DNA of 64,000 bases from positions 88,623 through 152,622 of the forward strand of contig NMRB01001716.1 in assembly GCA_002633025.1 (NCBI GenBank). The letters run 5' to 3'. Below, piece by piece: positions 32,684 to 43,796 of this stretch. A program made the translations under genes and the position numbers. Position 1 is the stretch's first letter; every line of letters begins with the position of its first letter. Source of the DNA: Notospermus geniculatus (taxonomy: Eukaryota; Nemertea; Pilidiophora; Heteronemertea; Lineidae). The notes beneath the pieces are model-generated. The model had not been told where the DNA came from. It searched no databases and saw only the letters and a list, made by a program, of their open reading frames with translations.

Positions 32684-33131
32684 ACCGGAACCTTTGGAGC
32701 GTGTGGTGAAAGAAAGCGGAACATCATGGCTGATGTACCCATAGGTGTGGTTTAAGGGGTGATGTCATCCCTTCCCATATGGCTGAAAGAAATCTTGCTT
32801 CTTAAGCAAGGACAGCCTGCTGTTGTTGTTGAGTCGATCAATCCTAGGTTTGGTACCTAAGTAGGCCTAGGTGGTCAGTGCTGGTCCAAACTGGTTTATT
32901 TAAGTGACCCATTTCTTGGGCACGTTTGTAAATATGTAGTTGTTGTCTATTTTGTTGAAAGAGTGGCAAGTGGCTAGTGGCACATTCACTTTTCTGTGAT
33001 CGAATTCAACAACTCATGATCCTATTCAAATGAACATACATGGCTACTCAGGTGTGGATTTGAAATACTACAAAAATCTTTGGTCTATATCATCACATTT
33101 TACACCAACACTAGTAAAATTTGACTTAGAT

Positions 33132-33560
33132 ATAAAGTCCGGCAATATCTGAGCGTGACCCAATGGATTGCAGAAGTCAGGAAATGAGACAAGAATTTTC
33201 AGTTAGGTATGCATTCGACCTGCGTGACTGGTGACGATCTGTTGCACACTATTGGGCACCACTAAAGTCTGTTTGTATATATAATTGGGTTGTCGATCGG
33301 TTGTTCAAGAGTTGTATGTGATTAAAGATCCGTGGAAAACCCAACTAATATATTGTTGCCTAACTTTCACATTCAATTGGGTTCTGCTTAGATGTTGCCG
33401 GACTTTATGGGCCGTATGCACCAAACGAAGATTATCGTGAACTAAGGTTGAGCCACAACTTTTCTATTGTTCAGGTTTGCCTAGGCATGATGTGATAATG
33501 AAAAGGTTGTGGATCAACCTGAGTTCAAAAAAATAATCTTCGCTTGGTGCATACGGCCCT
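33132..33560. mobile_element. two abutting foldback elements, copy B partners
   Basis: The ATAAAGTCCGGC element (33132-33408) is followed without a gap by the GGGCCGTATGCACCAA element (33409-33560), as at 19984-20411. Confidence 0.75.
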
Positions 33561-34121
33561 ATAGGTGTAAATTTGTCCCACAAAATTGACAAGTGTGATT
33601 TCAGTGTGGGCGGTCATGCTGGTAACATTTGCAAGCAATTTAGATTTCCATTGATGGTAAATGCGTATGCATCGTAATAATTGCCATAAACACCTGCAGG
33701 TGGAACTTCACAGGTATACAAGACCCTTTAATACGTCTCTAGATGAAGAAATTGAATCAGGAGACGAAAGAAAATGAATATGTATATTAATGTTCAAGAA
33801 TAATATCGGCAGTCAGTCCGACGTTTTTCGTTTTATCAGATGAGATGGGGTACTATTTCAATGTTTCATAATTTGTGGTGCAAAACACACACAAAAGCAT
33901 TGCGTAAATGTTTGCCAAGTATTAATTACATCTGTTTGTCTGGATCAGACTTGTATAAATTTTTTCAAACCTGTGTAAATTTCAAAACTTAACGGCATGT
34001 GGCCTAAATTTAAAGCGACACGCAATATTGATTTTCTCATCAGATTGAGGGCAATTTGCTACAGTGTAGTGCCCGTGAAATCACTTGGTCTTCATGGCCA
34101 CTTATATTTGTGTAAGATTTG

Positions 34122-34720
34122 TGACCCTCCCTTACAAAACCAGTGTTAAGTCGCACGGAAAATCAGCCTAAATGGACTAAACATGACACCAGGAGATAAA
34201 GACAGAAATAGAATCGCCCAGACTTTACTATGGACAGACAATACTGAAATTGACAAATGTGACCCCTCCACCGCAAAACCAGTCATCAGTCACTCTGAGG
34301 TTGGCAAGTTGGGACCAACCTACTTGTCAATTTCAGTATCGTCTGTCTGTCTGTCTGTCTGTTGTGAAGGTGAGTGATTCTGTTTCTGTCTCTATCTCCT
34401 AAGAGAAGGCGAGCACAAAAATCAACACACAATATGAGAAAGTATATAAAGTCAATTTCCAGAATATTTGCAAATTTTCGACCCCAACCGGGGTCTTCTT
34501 CAGGCTGGAACTTTACAATCTGAAACTCTAGAAAAGAGTCTTTTCTAGAGTTTCAGATTGTAAAGTTCCAGCCTGAAGAAGACCCCATTTGGGGTCGAAA
34601 ATTTGCAAATATTCTGGAAACTGACTTTATGTACTTTATGTCTCTATCTCCTGGTGTCATGTCAGTCCGTTTAGGCTCATTTTCCGTGCGACTTAACACT
34701 GGTTTTGTAGTGGAGGGTCA
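34122..34720. mobile_element. composite GACCCC/GGGGTC foldback, copy B partner with empty TA site
   Basis: Same nested arms as 20976-21756 but without the pogo-like element. The undisturbed target GCAAATATTCTGG is at 34605-34617. Confidence 0.78.
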
Positions 34721-34908
34721 TATTAAATTTAAGCAATAATAGGACTACCCTCAGCGAGTTTCAATGCTTTGTCAATTTTCTGGATTCAAAATTATCCATC
34801 TCATACAGAATGCAGCGTAGAACAGATCACCATTGTGGCCATGTTCAACACACTTTTGTGGATTGGAAACTACCAATACAATTCAAGTGTACTGTTTGGA
34901 ATTCTAAG

Positions 34909-35031
34909 GCTAAGAATCCATTCACGCGATTTTTGTGCCGCGCGATGTCGCATCCTTTGTCCACGACCAACGCGGCGGAAGCAAACAATGACGCTCGAAA
35001 ATCGCGTGAATGGACAGCCAGCCTAACAGGC
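34909..35031. mobile_element. CCATTCACGCGATTTTTGTG foldback element
   Basis: Partner of 21940-22062. The uninterrupted CAG target for the Harbinger-like element lies immediately after it. Confidence 0.68.
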
Positions 35032-35410
35032 CAGCATTTTAATGATTGAATTGAGTCACATGCGTTAAAATTCTTAACAAAACCTATAGTTCATCACCAA
35101 TAAATCACAAGTTGTCGTTGATTGAGTAATTCCTTCACGCACCTGAGTAATATTGAATTCCAGACCAATTGTAAAAAAAGCCCCTATACTCTCACTGTAG
35201 TCCGACATAATTTGTTGCCGCCCCAAAATTTCTAAGTCATATAAATGCTAAGGAACCTATAGTAATTTGCATTTAAAGTACCATATTTCAAAGAGAAGTA
35301 CCGTATCTGTGACAGGACAGTAGGACTTTGGACCATTGTTCCATCGGGACTACTGTTCCTGACACATGCATTAGCTCCATCACCTCAACATCTCAATCCA
35401 CATAATTTTC

Positions 35411-35655
35411 AGGGGCCGTATGCATAAAACATCTTAAGTGTAAAATTCCCCTTATCTTTTGTTTGGAACAATAGTTTACGGCCAAGTTTACATAGAAACA
35501 TACAGTATATGGACACGCGGGCAAACAAAGGCTTTATGGTCATGAACCCTTTGTTAGGCCATTGTTCGCCCGCGTGTCTGTATACCGTATACCTCTATGT
35601 AAACCCGGCCTCAGGGAAATTTTACACTTAAGATGTTTTGTGCATACGCCCCCTG
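35411..35655. mobile_element. GGCCGTATGC foldback element split by another foldback
   Basis: The outer element is as in copy A. At 35477-35613 it is interrupted by a different hairpin (CGGCCAAGTTTACATAGAAA mirrored by CTCTATGTAAACCCGGCC; GACACGCGGGCAAACAA mirrored by TTGTTCGCCCGCGTGTC). The flanks read TTA and TCA, suggesting a 3-bp target duplication with one change. Confidence 0.72.
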
Positions 35656-36176
35656 GAAATGATTATTTTTTCACACACCCCGCCTTAGTGAAATATTTAG
35701 AAAAGTGTGTTTTTGGGTAGCTCTTGTAATTAGGGTAAATGCAGCGTGGTGTAAAATAGTTTTTCTTCTTTTTGGGTGCACGTATAAATAGCTATAAATA
35801 TTATAAGACTATTACGATTTTTGATCTTCTGTAGATGGTGTGAACCTGGAATGTTGAAGTTGTTAAAAAAAGTACTACACACTGATTACACTTGGTTCCA
35901 ATTCGTTAGTGCGCCAGGTTATCTCTGGCTCCGTTGATACTCGAACAATTTCAACAGTTTTTTCCGCTGAATTTCATCATATTTTTGCGGAATTCCTTTC
36001 TTTCTGAAAAGATTCCTTTTTAGCTCACCTGTGAGCTATAGTCATCACGTGGTGTCCGTCGTCCGCCTCGTCATCGTCGTCCATTAGCAGGGCACGTTGC
36101 GACAAAAAATATGTTGGAATTTGGTAAATAGTGTATCGAAATTGGTTGAGAATTAACAGATCGAGGTAAAAAACCT

Positions 36177-36306
36177 GGGCCGACCGCACAGGAAGTCTGA
36201 CAGTGCTTTCAGTGCCTATCGGCAGTTTAGTTAATGGGAAAGTGTGTTATAACTAACTGCCAACAGGAGCCGGTAGCACTTTTCGGACTTTCTGTGCAGT
36301 CGGCCC
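36177..36306. mobile_element. GGGCCGACCGCACAGGAAGTC foldback element, copy B partner
   Basis: Same element as 23529-23659. Confidence 0.78.
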
Positions 36307-36769
36307 TGATGTATTAATGAATTTGAACAGACTGTAGTCGTGTTTTCTTTGACTTGAAACAGTGCTTGGTGATTTGTAAAATAATTGTGATTTTGTCATG
36401 GTGAATATAGTCAAGACATAATATGCAGATTTTTCCCATTTTGATGTATGTCATGTGAAGTAAGTTTCAATACTCGGGAGCAGAGAAGGGAGTTTGTCGT
36501 CCCTTTCCATTAGGCCTATTATGATTTAGCGGGTGCTTCACAGTGGCCAGGCTTCATTCAAATGTATAGTTTTGTTATCGAGAAAATTCAATTTACATTG
36601 ATCACGCTTGAAAATGTCTTTGTTTTGGTCAGCGGAGTTGGTTAAGAACAGGTGGAATAGGGTCGTGTTACTTACTGAAGTGAAGTTTGTGCTGAACAAC
36701 CATATAGCAGATGTTGCAAAGGTGCAACAGCATGTTGAGAAGTCGACAAAGGCCAAGAATCTAAAATAA

Positions 36770-37169
36770 TAGAGAGGTTGTGCAGCTTTTCGACACCGAA
36801 TCCGGCTTCAACTACCAGAATGAATTGCAGTCCACTGTAGACATCCTTGATAAAAACGATTTGATAGACGTTTGCAAATCGTAAAATGCCATAACTTTGT
36901 GGCAGAATAATGTTGACTCGTAATCGGAAGTGCACATAAATCGCAAGTATTATAGTCGTGTTTCAAGTCGTAACGACTAGGATTACGACTTCAATATTCA
37001 TTATTTATCCGCACTTCCGATTTGTAAGGCCAAATTTTTCTGCCTTCAGTTTATGGTGTTTGACGAATTGAAAACTTCTATCAAATCGTTTTTATCAAGG
37101 ATGTCCATAGCGGACTGCAATTCATTCTCGTAATTGAAGTCGGAGTCGGGCCGCTGCGCAACCTCTCTA
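36770..37169. mobile_element. ~400-bp TA-flanked MITE, copy 10 (inverted)
   Basis: Positional partner of copy 8; TA-flanked and full-length. Confidence 0.88.
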
Positions 37170-37849
37170 TTATGACATCTCCTGAGCGCCTGGTTTATTC
37201 TCCAGTGCTTGACGGCAAATGCCAAATAATGCTGGCTGATGTCGGGTGTGAGAGTGCCCAGTGGCAATCGCCAGAATCAATCATGGGAAAGAGGGGGCAC
37301 AGCCAGCGCACATTGTGGAAAACCTCGGTCAAATTTTAACATGTTTTCAAAAGTTCCCGGTCAATTTTAAAGATTTTCCACAAAATAGAGGGGGCATGGG
37401 CCGGGTGTACCCCCCCTCGGATCCGCGCCTGATCACTTGCTTCTTAAAAAGGAGCAGGAGTGCCGAATTCGGCATCATTAGCAATAGGCAGTACTTGGCG
37501 AATTTAATACACAGTAGGCCGAAATCAAGGTGTCCTGCAAAAATCTGCACTAAAACGAATTGGCCCACTTTATCACATGAATAATGAGGTCAGACTCAGG
37601 GGATCAAGCCCAGAACCTCAGCATTTCCACTGCTCCACTCCGCCAGCCCAAGGCAAGCGGGCACTACTCATTCTGAATCACTGATAGCCGAGTTTTTAAC
37701 CTATCTCTTATAGTTAACATGGAGACCAAAAGATGTATTGCGTTGAAATTTTTCTGCTCTTGTTTGAAAGGAACATAAGAACCCCTGCTGCCAAACGTAA
37801 AGATGTTTTCCAAGCCAGCATAAACCTGTGCAGGATGATAGATAGCTTT

Positions 37850-38020
37850 TTGGCAGAGTTGCAAAAATGATAACTTTTTAATTACCCGAGACAATTCTTA
37901 GCAAAATATCAGACCTACAGACAAAAGATAGCTTTTTGGCAGTGTTGCAAAAATGAGAACATTTTAATTACACGTACCTGAGACAATTCTTAGCAAAATA
38001 TCAGACCTACAGATAAAAGT
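37850..38020. repeat. ~108-bp tandem repeat (copy B only)
   Basis: GATAGCTTTTTGGCAG followed by TTGCAAAAATGA and GAGACAATTCTTAGCAAAAT occurs twice here but once in copy A (about 26096-26180). Confidence 0.7.
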
Positions 38021-38271
38021 CAAATTCAATAGTCTATGCAGATGTGGCTCTGAAGAAACAAAAAAAATTGTCGGCACAGGAATGAATATTACCAAGTAAC
38101 TTCTCGTGATAAAAGTTTTAAATTACACAGCGCTTTTCACTGTCTTACAGTCTCAGAGTGCTTCACATCATACCCCAGTCGCTGAAGGAAATTACCTTCC
38201 TGGGGACTCAGCGCTGCCCATTCAGTGCGTAACTTGATCTTTCCAGTACAATGTGGCGACTCGCCCAGGGG

Positions 38272-38377
38272 CCCGTTTCATAAAGTGACTTTAAGCTGAT
38301 GGTACCTTTAACCAAATGGAAGATGCATAGAAGTTAATGGTGCCGTTAGCTTAAAGCCACTTTATGAAACAGCCCCC
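38272..38377. mobile_element. Harbinger-like MITE with CAG duplication, copy B partner
   Basis: Partner of 26434-26546, flanked by CAG on each side. Confidence 0.72.
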
Positions 38378-38559
38378 AGGAGTCAAACCCATGGCCTGTC
38401 TGCCATGAGCCCAATGAACAGCCACTCACCGTACCACCCCAGCACTCCAAAACCAAACTCAAACTTCCTCTTTTCTGTGAAGTGCAGTATATGCAGTATA
38501 TTCTACCTCTTATCCTCCGGTATTCGAGGATAAGGCAAAAGTTTCTGTCAGCCCTGAAT

Positions 38560-39170
38560 TTGAGAATCCATCAAGTGTCATAATTCTTGAGTGCTGAATT
38601 TGCGAATACACCGAGATGTCATTCTCAAATGCTGAATTTGAGAATATGCCAAGGTATCATTCTCAAATGCTGAATTTGAGAATATGCCAAGGTATCATTC
38701 TCAAATGCTGAATTTGAGAATACACCAAGGAATCATTATCAAATGCTGAATTTGAGAATACACCAAGGTATCATTCTCAAATGCTCACTCTATCACCGAA
38801 TTTGAGAAAATCCATGATAATTGCTAGCGTCAGGTGTTGAATTTGAGCATACACCAACATATCTGCCATCTGGATATGTTGATTTAGACACATCAAAGTT
38901 TTGATTTAGACACATCAAAGTTTCTATCACTCTCAAATTTCTGAATTTCAGAATACAACATAAATGTCAGCGTCCGATATTGAATTTCAAAATACACGGT
39001 GTCTTTCATCCTAGAATGCTAAATTTTGGAATACACAGAAGTATTTTATCATTCTCAAATGCTTAATCTTTAGAATATGCTAGTCTATTTATCATTCTAA
39101 AATGCTGAAGTTCAGAATATACCGAAGTATCCTGTCATTCTGAGATGCTGACTTTAAGAACACACCAAAT
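38560..39170. repeat. 38-bp hairpin minisatellite, copy B partner
   Basis: Same unit as 26690-27780 with fewer repeats and a deletion of much of the diverged right part. Confidence 0.82.
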
Positions 39171-39734
39171 TACCTGTCAACTGGAGATGATTTCAGAATT
39201 TGCCACGTTATCCATCATCCTCGCACAGGGGATTGCCCGCCCCTTCAACTGAGCCATGGGATCAATGTTTAGGGTAGTAGCGCCTCGCGTATCCAAGCTC
39301 CCATGTCAACCTACAGCTTTTGTATAATAATCAAACATTTGTTCAAGTGACTGTTACATGCCATTAATGTTTTTTTATGAAATAAACTTTTTAACATCGG
39401 AAAGTCCTTACTAACTCTTTATTTCTGTGTTATCTTTGTGATACCTGTCACGTGTATTTCGCCCAAGTTTGGGGTGTAGCTTACAGATGCTTTGGACTGG
39501 GTTCAGATGTCTCTGAAAATTTCTCAAAAATATTTTCTTCCGTTCAGGGTCAGGTACAAATTTGGGTCAAATTTTATAATTTGTAATTTATAAATAATTT
39601 ATAAATATAATTTATAAATAATTTATAAAATTTATAAATTTTATAAATTATAAAATTTATAATTTTATAATGAGCAGATATCACAACTTGAAAGATTTCT
39701 AATTATGTAATGAATATTTTATTACAGGCTCAGT

Positions 39735-39873
39735 CTATTCTAGAGTCTTGTACTGTTAAGTGCCAGCCTGAAGAAGACCCCGGTTGGGGTCGAAAATTTG
39801 CAAAATCTGGAAGTTGACTTCCTGTATATTATCACGTTGTGTGTCAATTTTAGTGCTATTTCTTTCTTTGATT
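39735..39873. mobile_element. 139-bp retroelement-like insertion with 14-16-bp target duplication, copy B only
   Basis: ATTACAGGCTCAGT stands at 39721-39734 and again at 39874-39887, bracketing the insert. Copy A has the single uninterrupted copy at about 28326. The insert carries GCCTGAAGAAGACCCC and a hairpin GACCCCGGTTGGGGTC followed by GAAAATTTGCAAAA. A long target duplication and 5'-truncated look suggest a target-primed retroelement; a Penelope-like 3' end is possible but unproven. Confidence 0.7.
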
Positions 39874-40671
39874 ATTACAGGCTCAGTTGTCATATTTTAG
39901 CATCTCATCCAGGGTTCCTCTAAAATGTTACCTCTGGCTTTTGTTAATCTGGAAATTTAGTAGCTTTGCTGACTGAACTTAATTCGTATACCAGGAATTT
40001 GTGCTGGCATATTTGTTCCAGTCCTTGCAGCTTAATGACATTTCAATATTTTTCTCTTCATCAAATTTTCATTGCTTTTCTCTGTATTTGTACATGTACT
40101 TTATAAAGCAATGGAACTTTATTTGTACTTTATAAAGCAATGGAACTTTATTTGTACTTTATAAAGCAATGGAACTTTACTTGTACTTTATAAAGCAATG
40201 GAACTTTGAAACTTTATCTTCAAAGATCTGTTTGTGTCAGTATGTCCTGTGCACGTTGGAAATTTGCAAAGTTAAAAATGTGTTCTAATGTTTGTAATTT
40301 CTTCCTTAACATTTGTAAATTCGCCGATTAATTTGTCCAGTTGAATATTTCACTAAATTCACGAATCTATTTCAGATATCCAGTGTCAGGCATCTGTAAT
40401 CTATACCCCCTCCCAAACTGTTGCGTCAGCGTCAGGTCCTGTCCATGATTTGTCTCCGTTAACATAATTGTACACTTATTTTAGACCCTTCACACTGCCC
40501 CTTACCTGATATGAACCCGAATGGAGACTTTTGAAAATAATTTGAATTTCAAGCTTGGGATACGCGGAAGATTGGCAGAAATATTTTCCGCTTCGCAAAA
40601 TTGACGTTAGAAGCAACCAGCTGTATTGAAATCGACATCGCCAGCGGACATACCTAAGACCTTACCTAATA

Positions 40672-41070
40672 TTCCAAGGTAAAAATTCAAGCTTGGATAT
40701 TCAAGCTTTGGACATGATTTTATTGTGTTCGATATATTTTTTTTTTGTTTCGAAAACATTTGTCAGAGAGTGTCTGGAACAAAATTTTCGTCACCATATC
40801 ACTTTGTCAATTGTTCTCTTAACTCAATTAACCTAACAAAAAACTGCTAACCGTAGCAGTTTTAGACCATACTTAATATTCAAAGGTAAAAATTCAAGCT
40901 TGGATATTCAAGCTTTGGACAGGATTTTATTGTGTTCGATATTTTTTGTTTTTGTTACGAAAATATTTGTTACAGAGTGTCTGGAACAAAATTTTCGTCA
41001 CCATATAACTTGTCAATTGTTCTCTTAACTCGATTAATTAACCTAACAAAAAAACTGCTAACCGTAGTTC
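40672..41070. repeat. tandem ~205-bp unit, copy B partner
   Basis: Two units, as in 29088-29487. Confidence 0.8.
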
Positions 41071-41309
41071 GGATCAAGCGAAACAAGTTCCCTCGGTATA
41101 TTTCTCAATGCCGGTTAGAACTTGATGCATAAGGTAGTTGTTTTAATTTTCTCTGCATGTTGTTGTGCTATTAACGGTGATGGTGTTGCATGTTGTCGTT
41201 TTATGTGTTTGCACAGCTGCATTTATTGCATTCATTCTCTGAAAACACTTTTCATTGCCTGAAAACGAGGTCACTTTTCATCTGTGTCTTGGATTACAGG
41301 AACAAGAAA

Positions 41310-41690
41310 TGGTATTCAGAAATTTTAGTGGTATTCAGAAATTTGAATTGAATAGTTCTAGTGGAATGTTGTAGTGGTATTCTGAAATTAAACTATTTAT
41401 TCTGAATGATAAATTCGTATTTTAAATATGGAGTGTGGTATTCTTAAAATGAAGTGGAGTAGTGGTATTCTGAAATTGAACTATTTATTCTGAATGATAA
41501 AGTGGTATTTTAAATATGGAGTGTGGTATTCTTAAAATGAAGTGGTATCCAAAAAATGGAGTGTGGTATTCTTAAAATGATGTGGTATTTTAAAATACGG
41601 AGTGGTATTCTAGATTGGGAATGGTAGTAAAATAAATGGAGTGGTATTCTTAAAAGTGAAGTGGTGTTCTACTTCAAGAAATGATGCGAT
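41310..41690. repeat. GTGGTATTCTTAAAATGAA repeat, copy B partner
   Basis: Partner of 29720-30170, slightly shorter. Confidence 0.72.
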
Positions 41691-41792
41691 GGAGGTATTC
41701 TAAAATCAGTGCGTGGAAATGTAAAATAGTGTTTGGAAAATTAAGTGGGTTCAGAAATCAAATGATATTCATTGTTTTCCTAATTTACCCCT

Positions 41793-41824
41793 GGGGGGGG
41801 GGGGNNNNNNNNGGGGGGGGGGGG
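41793..41824. other. poly-G run with an 8-base N gap
   Basis: Eight N bases at 41805-41812 split a G homopolymer. The matching site of copy A (about 30253) is an uninterrupted G run. It is an assembly or base-calling gap of uncertain length. Confidence 0.95.
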
Positions 41825-42009
41825 ATTTTTACCTGGATTCTCAAGAAACTGATTGGTATTCTTAAAGCAGATTGGTCGCGTCTGTCCAAAGTGAACCAAA
41901 AATAATAAAACAACCTGTTTTATTCGTAGCAACAACTGGTAAATGCATTGCAGTGGCCCTCCGAAAACTGTTCTGTGGAATCTTTGACTCAGAGCGAATA
42001 GTCTGCTTT

Positions 42010-42150
42010 AGGTCAATTCATACTTTGCGTTTTGCGCTTGTCCATTCCCTATTTGAGTGCGTGGTAGAAAAAGTAATTTTATTGTTGGTACCACACAAAA
42101 ACTAAACAGAGGGAACGCACAAGCGCAAAGTGCAAAACGGAGAAGTATGA
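42010..42150. mobile_element. CATACTTTGCGTTTTGCGCTTG foldback, single copy
   Basis: Partner of the doubled element at 30304-30578. Confidence 0.75.
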
Positions 42151-42313
42151 AACTACCCTTAATAAAAATAGAACCGAAACTGGTATCAATTGGATTCTCA
42201 GACTAAATCTAAATTAGTTTACCTTTTGAAAGAGACCACTGACTTGATTGAATTCATCTTCTTGGGCTGTTTAGGGCCTTCATACACTGATTGATGTTGA
42301 AAAATAGTGTTTT

Positions 42314-42563
42314 AAGGGCGTCGCACACTTGCGACTAAAATGGGGGCGCGACTACTGATGTGACTGGTACATCGCATGCGATAATTACCTTTGAGGTCGA
42401 TCAGTGATGTCATCCACGACGTCACTGATCTTCCAAGGAAGCATTTGTCGCAAACGAGTCAATAAAGACTAAAAAAACTAAAAATATGTTCAGTCGCTGC
42501 TGTGGTCGCAAGGCCGGTCGCCTAGAAAATCGCTCGAAAAATCACTACTGTGCACCGCCCTTA
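42314..42563. mobile_element. AAGGGCGTCGCACACTTGCG foldback, copy B only
   Basis: AAGGGCG and CACTTGCGACTAAAA are mirrored by TTCAGTCGC...GTCGCAAG-type segments and CGCCCTT. TTA-like flanks are present on both sides. Copy A reads straight through (TAGTGTTTTAGACAACTTT at about 30737). It splits the GGGCCTTCATACACTGATTG element. Confidence 0.68.
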
Positions 42564-42700
42564 AGACAACTTTTTCTGCATGCACACCACAAAGGAAAGG
42601 AAAATGTTATAAAAGGAATATTTTCAGATGAAGTCTCGTTGAGCACCCAGCTTTCGATTTTTGTCTGTCGGTGTATAAAGGCCTTTGGAGATTAAGATGC

Positions 42701-42829
42701 TCTGCTTCGGACTTGTTCCTCTTGAAATTCTTCCCAATCCAAGTCTGCTTCGGACTTGTTCCTCTTGAAATTCTTCCCAATCCAAGTCTGCTTCGGACTT
42801 GTTCCTCTTGAAATTCTTCCCAATCCAAG
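42701..42829. repeat. 43-bp unit in three tandem copies
   Basis: The unit TCTGCTTCGGACTTGTTCCT plus CTTGAAATTCTTCCCAATCC and AAG is present three times exactly (42701-42743, 42744-42786, 42787-42829). Copy A has one. The array ends about 95 nt upstream of the E3B acceptor. Confidence 0.92.
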
Positions 42830-42924
42830 TAATATGATCGTAGAGTGACCTGATGTGTGTGATTAAAGTTCCGTCATTGTTTTGCTGTTCCACTCGTCTG
42901 ATTTGTTGTTCTATTCTCTTTCAG

Positions 42925-43098
42925 ACGCGTGTAGTAAACGCTTTCCGCATGGGCTTAGAATCACGTTACGACAACATAGACAAACGTAGCCTTTCCTCTG
43001 TACACTCGCTCCAAAACCTGGGACGGTTAATGTACCAAAAAAAAACATCTGTGGCGACTCCTTCTACCCAGCAAGAGCACCCCGAGACCGCGCTTTGA
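42925..43098 (+). CDS. ATP2B: PMCA C-terminal exon E3B, tail ETAL (PDZ ligand)
   Basis: Intact alternative 3' exon of the plasma-membrane Ca2+ pump. It starts after TTCTCTTTCAG at 42924 in phase 0 and encodes 57 residues: TRVVNAFRMGLESRYDNIDK, RSLSSVHSLQNLGRLMYQKK, then a Thr/Ser/Pro-rich tail ending PETAL and TGA. VVNAF is the distal half of the PMCA calmodulin-binding and autoinhibitory helix. ETAL closely resembles the ETSL tail of vertebrate b-type PMCA isoforms, which binds PDZ scaffolds such as PSD-95-family proteins. It is closely related to E2 (27 of 31 residues; the first 32 nt from the Arg codon are identical). It is probably the major C-terminus. Confidence 0.88.
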   Translation, partial: TRVVNAFRMGLESRYDNIDKRSLSSVHSLQNLGRLMYQKKTSVATPSTQQEHPETAL

Positions 43099-43796
43099 GC
43101 ACGCAAACAATTATTTGAGGAGTACAACTGATGATAGAGACTTGAGGAGATATTGTGCATTGCTTGAGACTACTGATAGTTCGATATTCGACAGTTCTGT
43201 GTACGAATGCAGTAGCCAAGTAGAGAGAATTGCTTACACAGAGCTCTGCACACGGAAACTTACTGGTAGTTTAAAATTCTTGCATAATCGAGAACTGTGA
43301 AATCGACGTGATGAAGAAAAGAACGAAATTGACGTACATCGTTGACTGTAATGGCTTGTCGACTATTTTGGTATTCGCTGATGAGCAGTTAGGTTAGAAC
43401 AAATGATTATGAAATTCAGTAAAAATGGTCAGAATTCTTGCAATCAACGCCGAGGTTGACTATGGATTTCACGAATACCTGACGATAATGATAATGATGT
43501 GTATATAATATGTACGTTTTTGTCCTGTCTAGATGCACTATATATATATACATGCGCAGCACTCACTTTGTACATATACGTGTGATTACTTTCTCTATTT
43601 CTCTGGCCGTTCGTCTCTGCTGCACTGGAGCATGCCCTTAGTTTGTTGTCGAAACGTCGCAAGATTTTAAGATTTCTGGAGGTGTTATTGGGTGCATTCA
43701 GAAGCCAAATTTGGGCACCTGAATGAGGAATGTTCTAATTCGCTCTCAGTAGACTGTCCCGATACTTCTTGTGAAAGCACCAGGTCGTAGTACTGA
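43099..43796 (+). other. putative 3' UTR after E3B
   Basis: Follows the E3B stop codon. Contains TATATATATATACATG. I did not find a clear AATAAA signal. Small open frames are not supported. Confidence 0.35.

Larger units (their letters stand above)
31085..42977. repeat. large direct duplication, copy B (~11.9 kb)
   Basis: The second copy of the block described at 17809-31083, same orientation. It ends within the intact exon E3B. Copy B is shorter because it lacks the piggyBac-like, pogo-like and CAG-flanked elements and a 175-bp tandem unit. It has its own insertions at about 35477-35613, 39735-39873 and about 42314-42563, a roughly 108-bp local tandem repeat at about 37850-38020, and a 43-bp triplication at 42701-42829. 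Confidence 0.9.
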
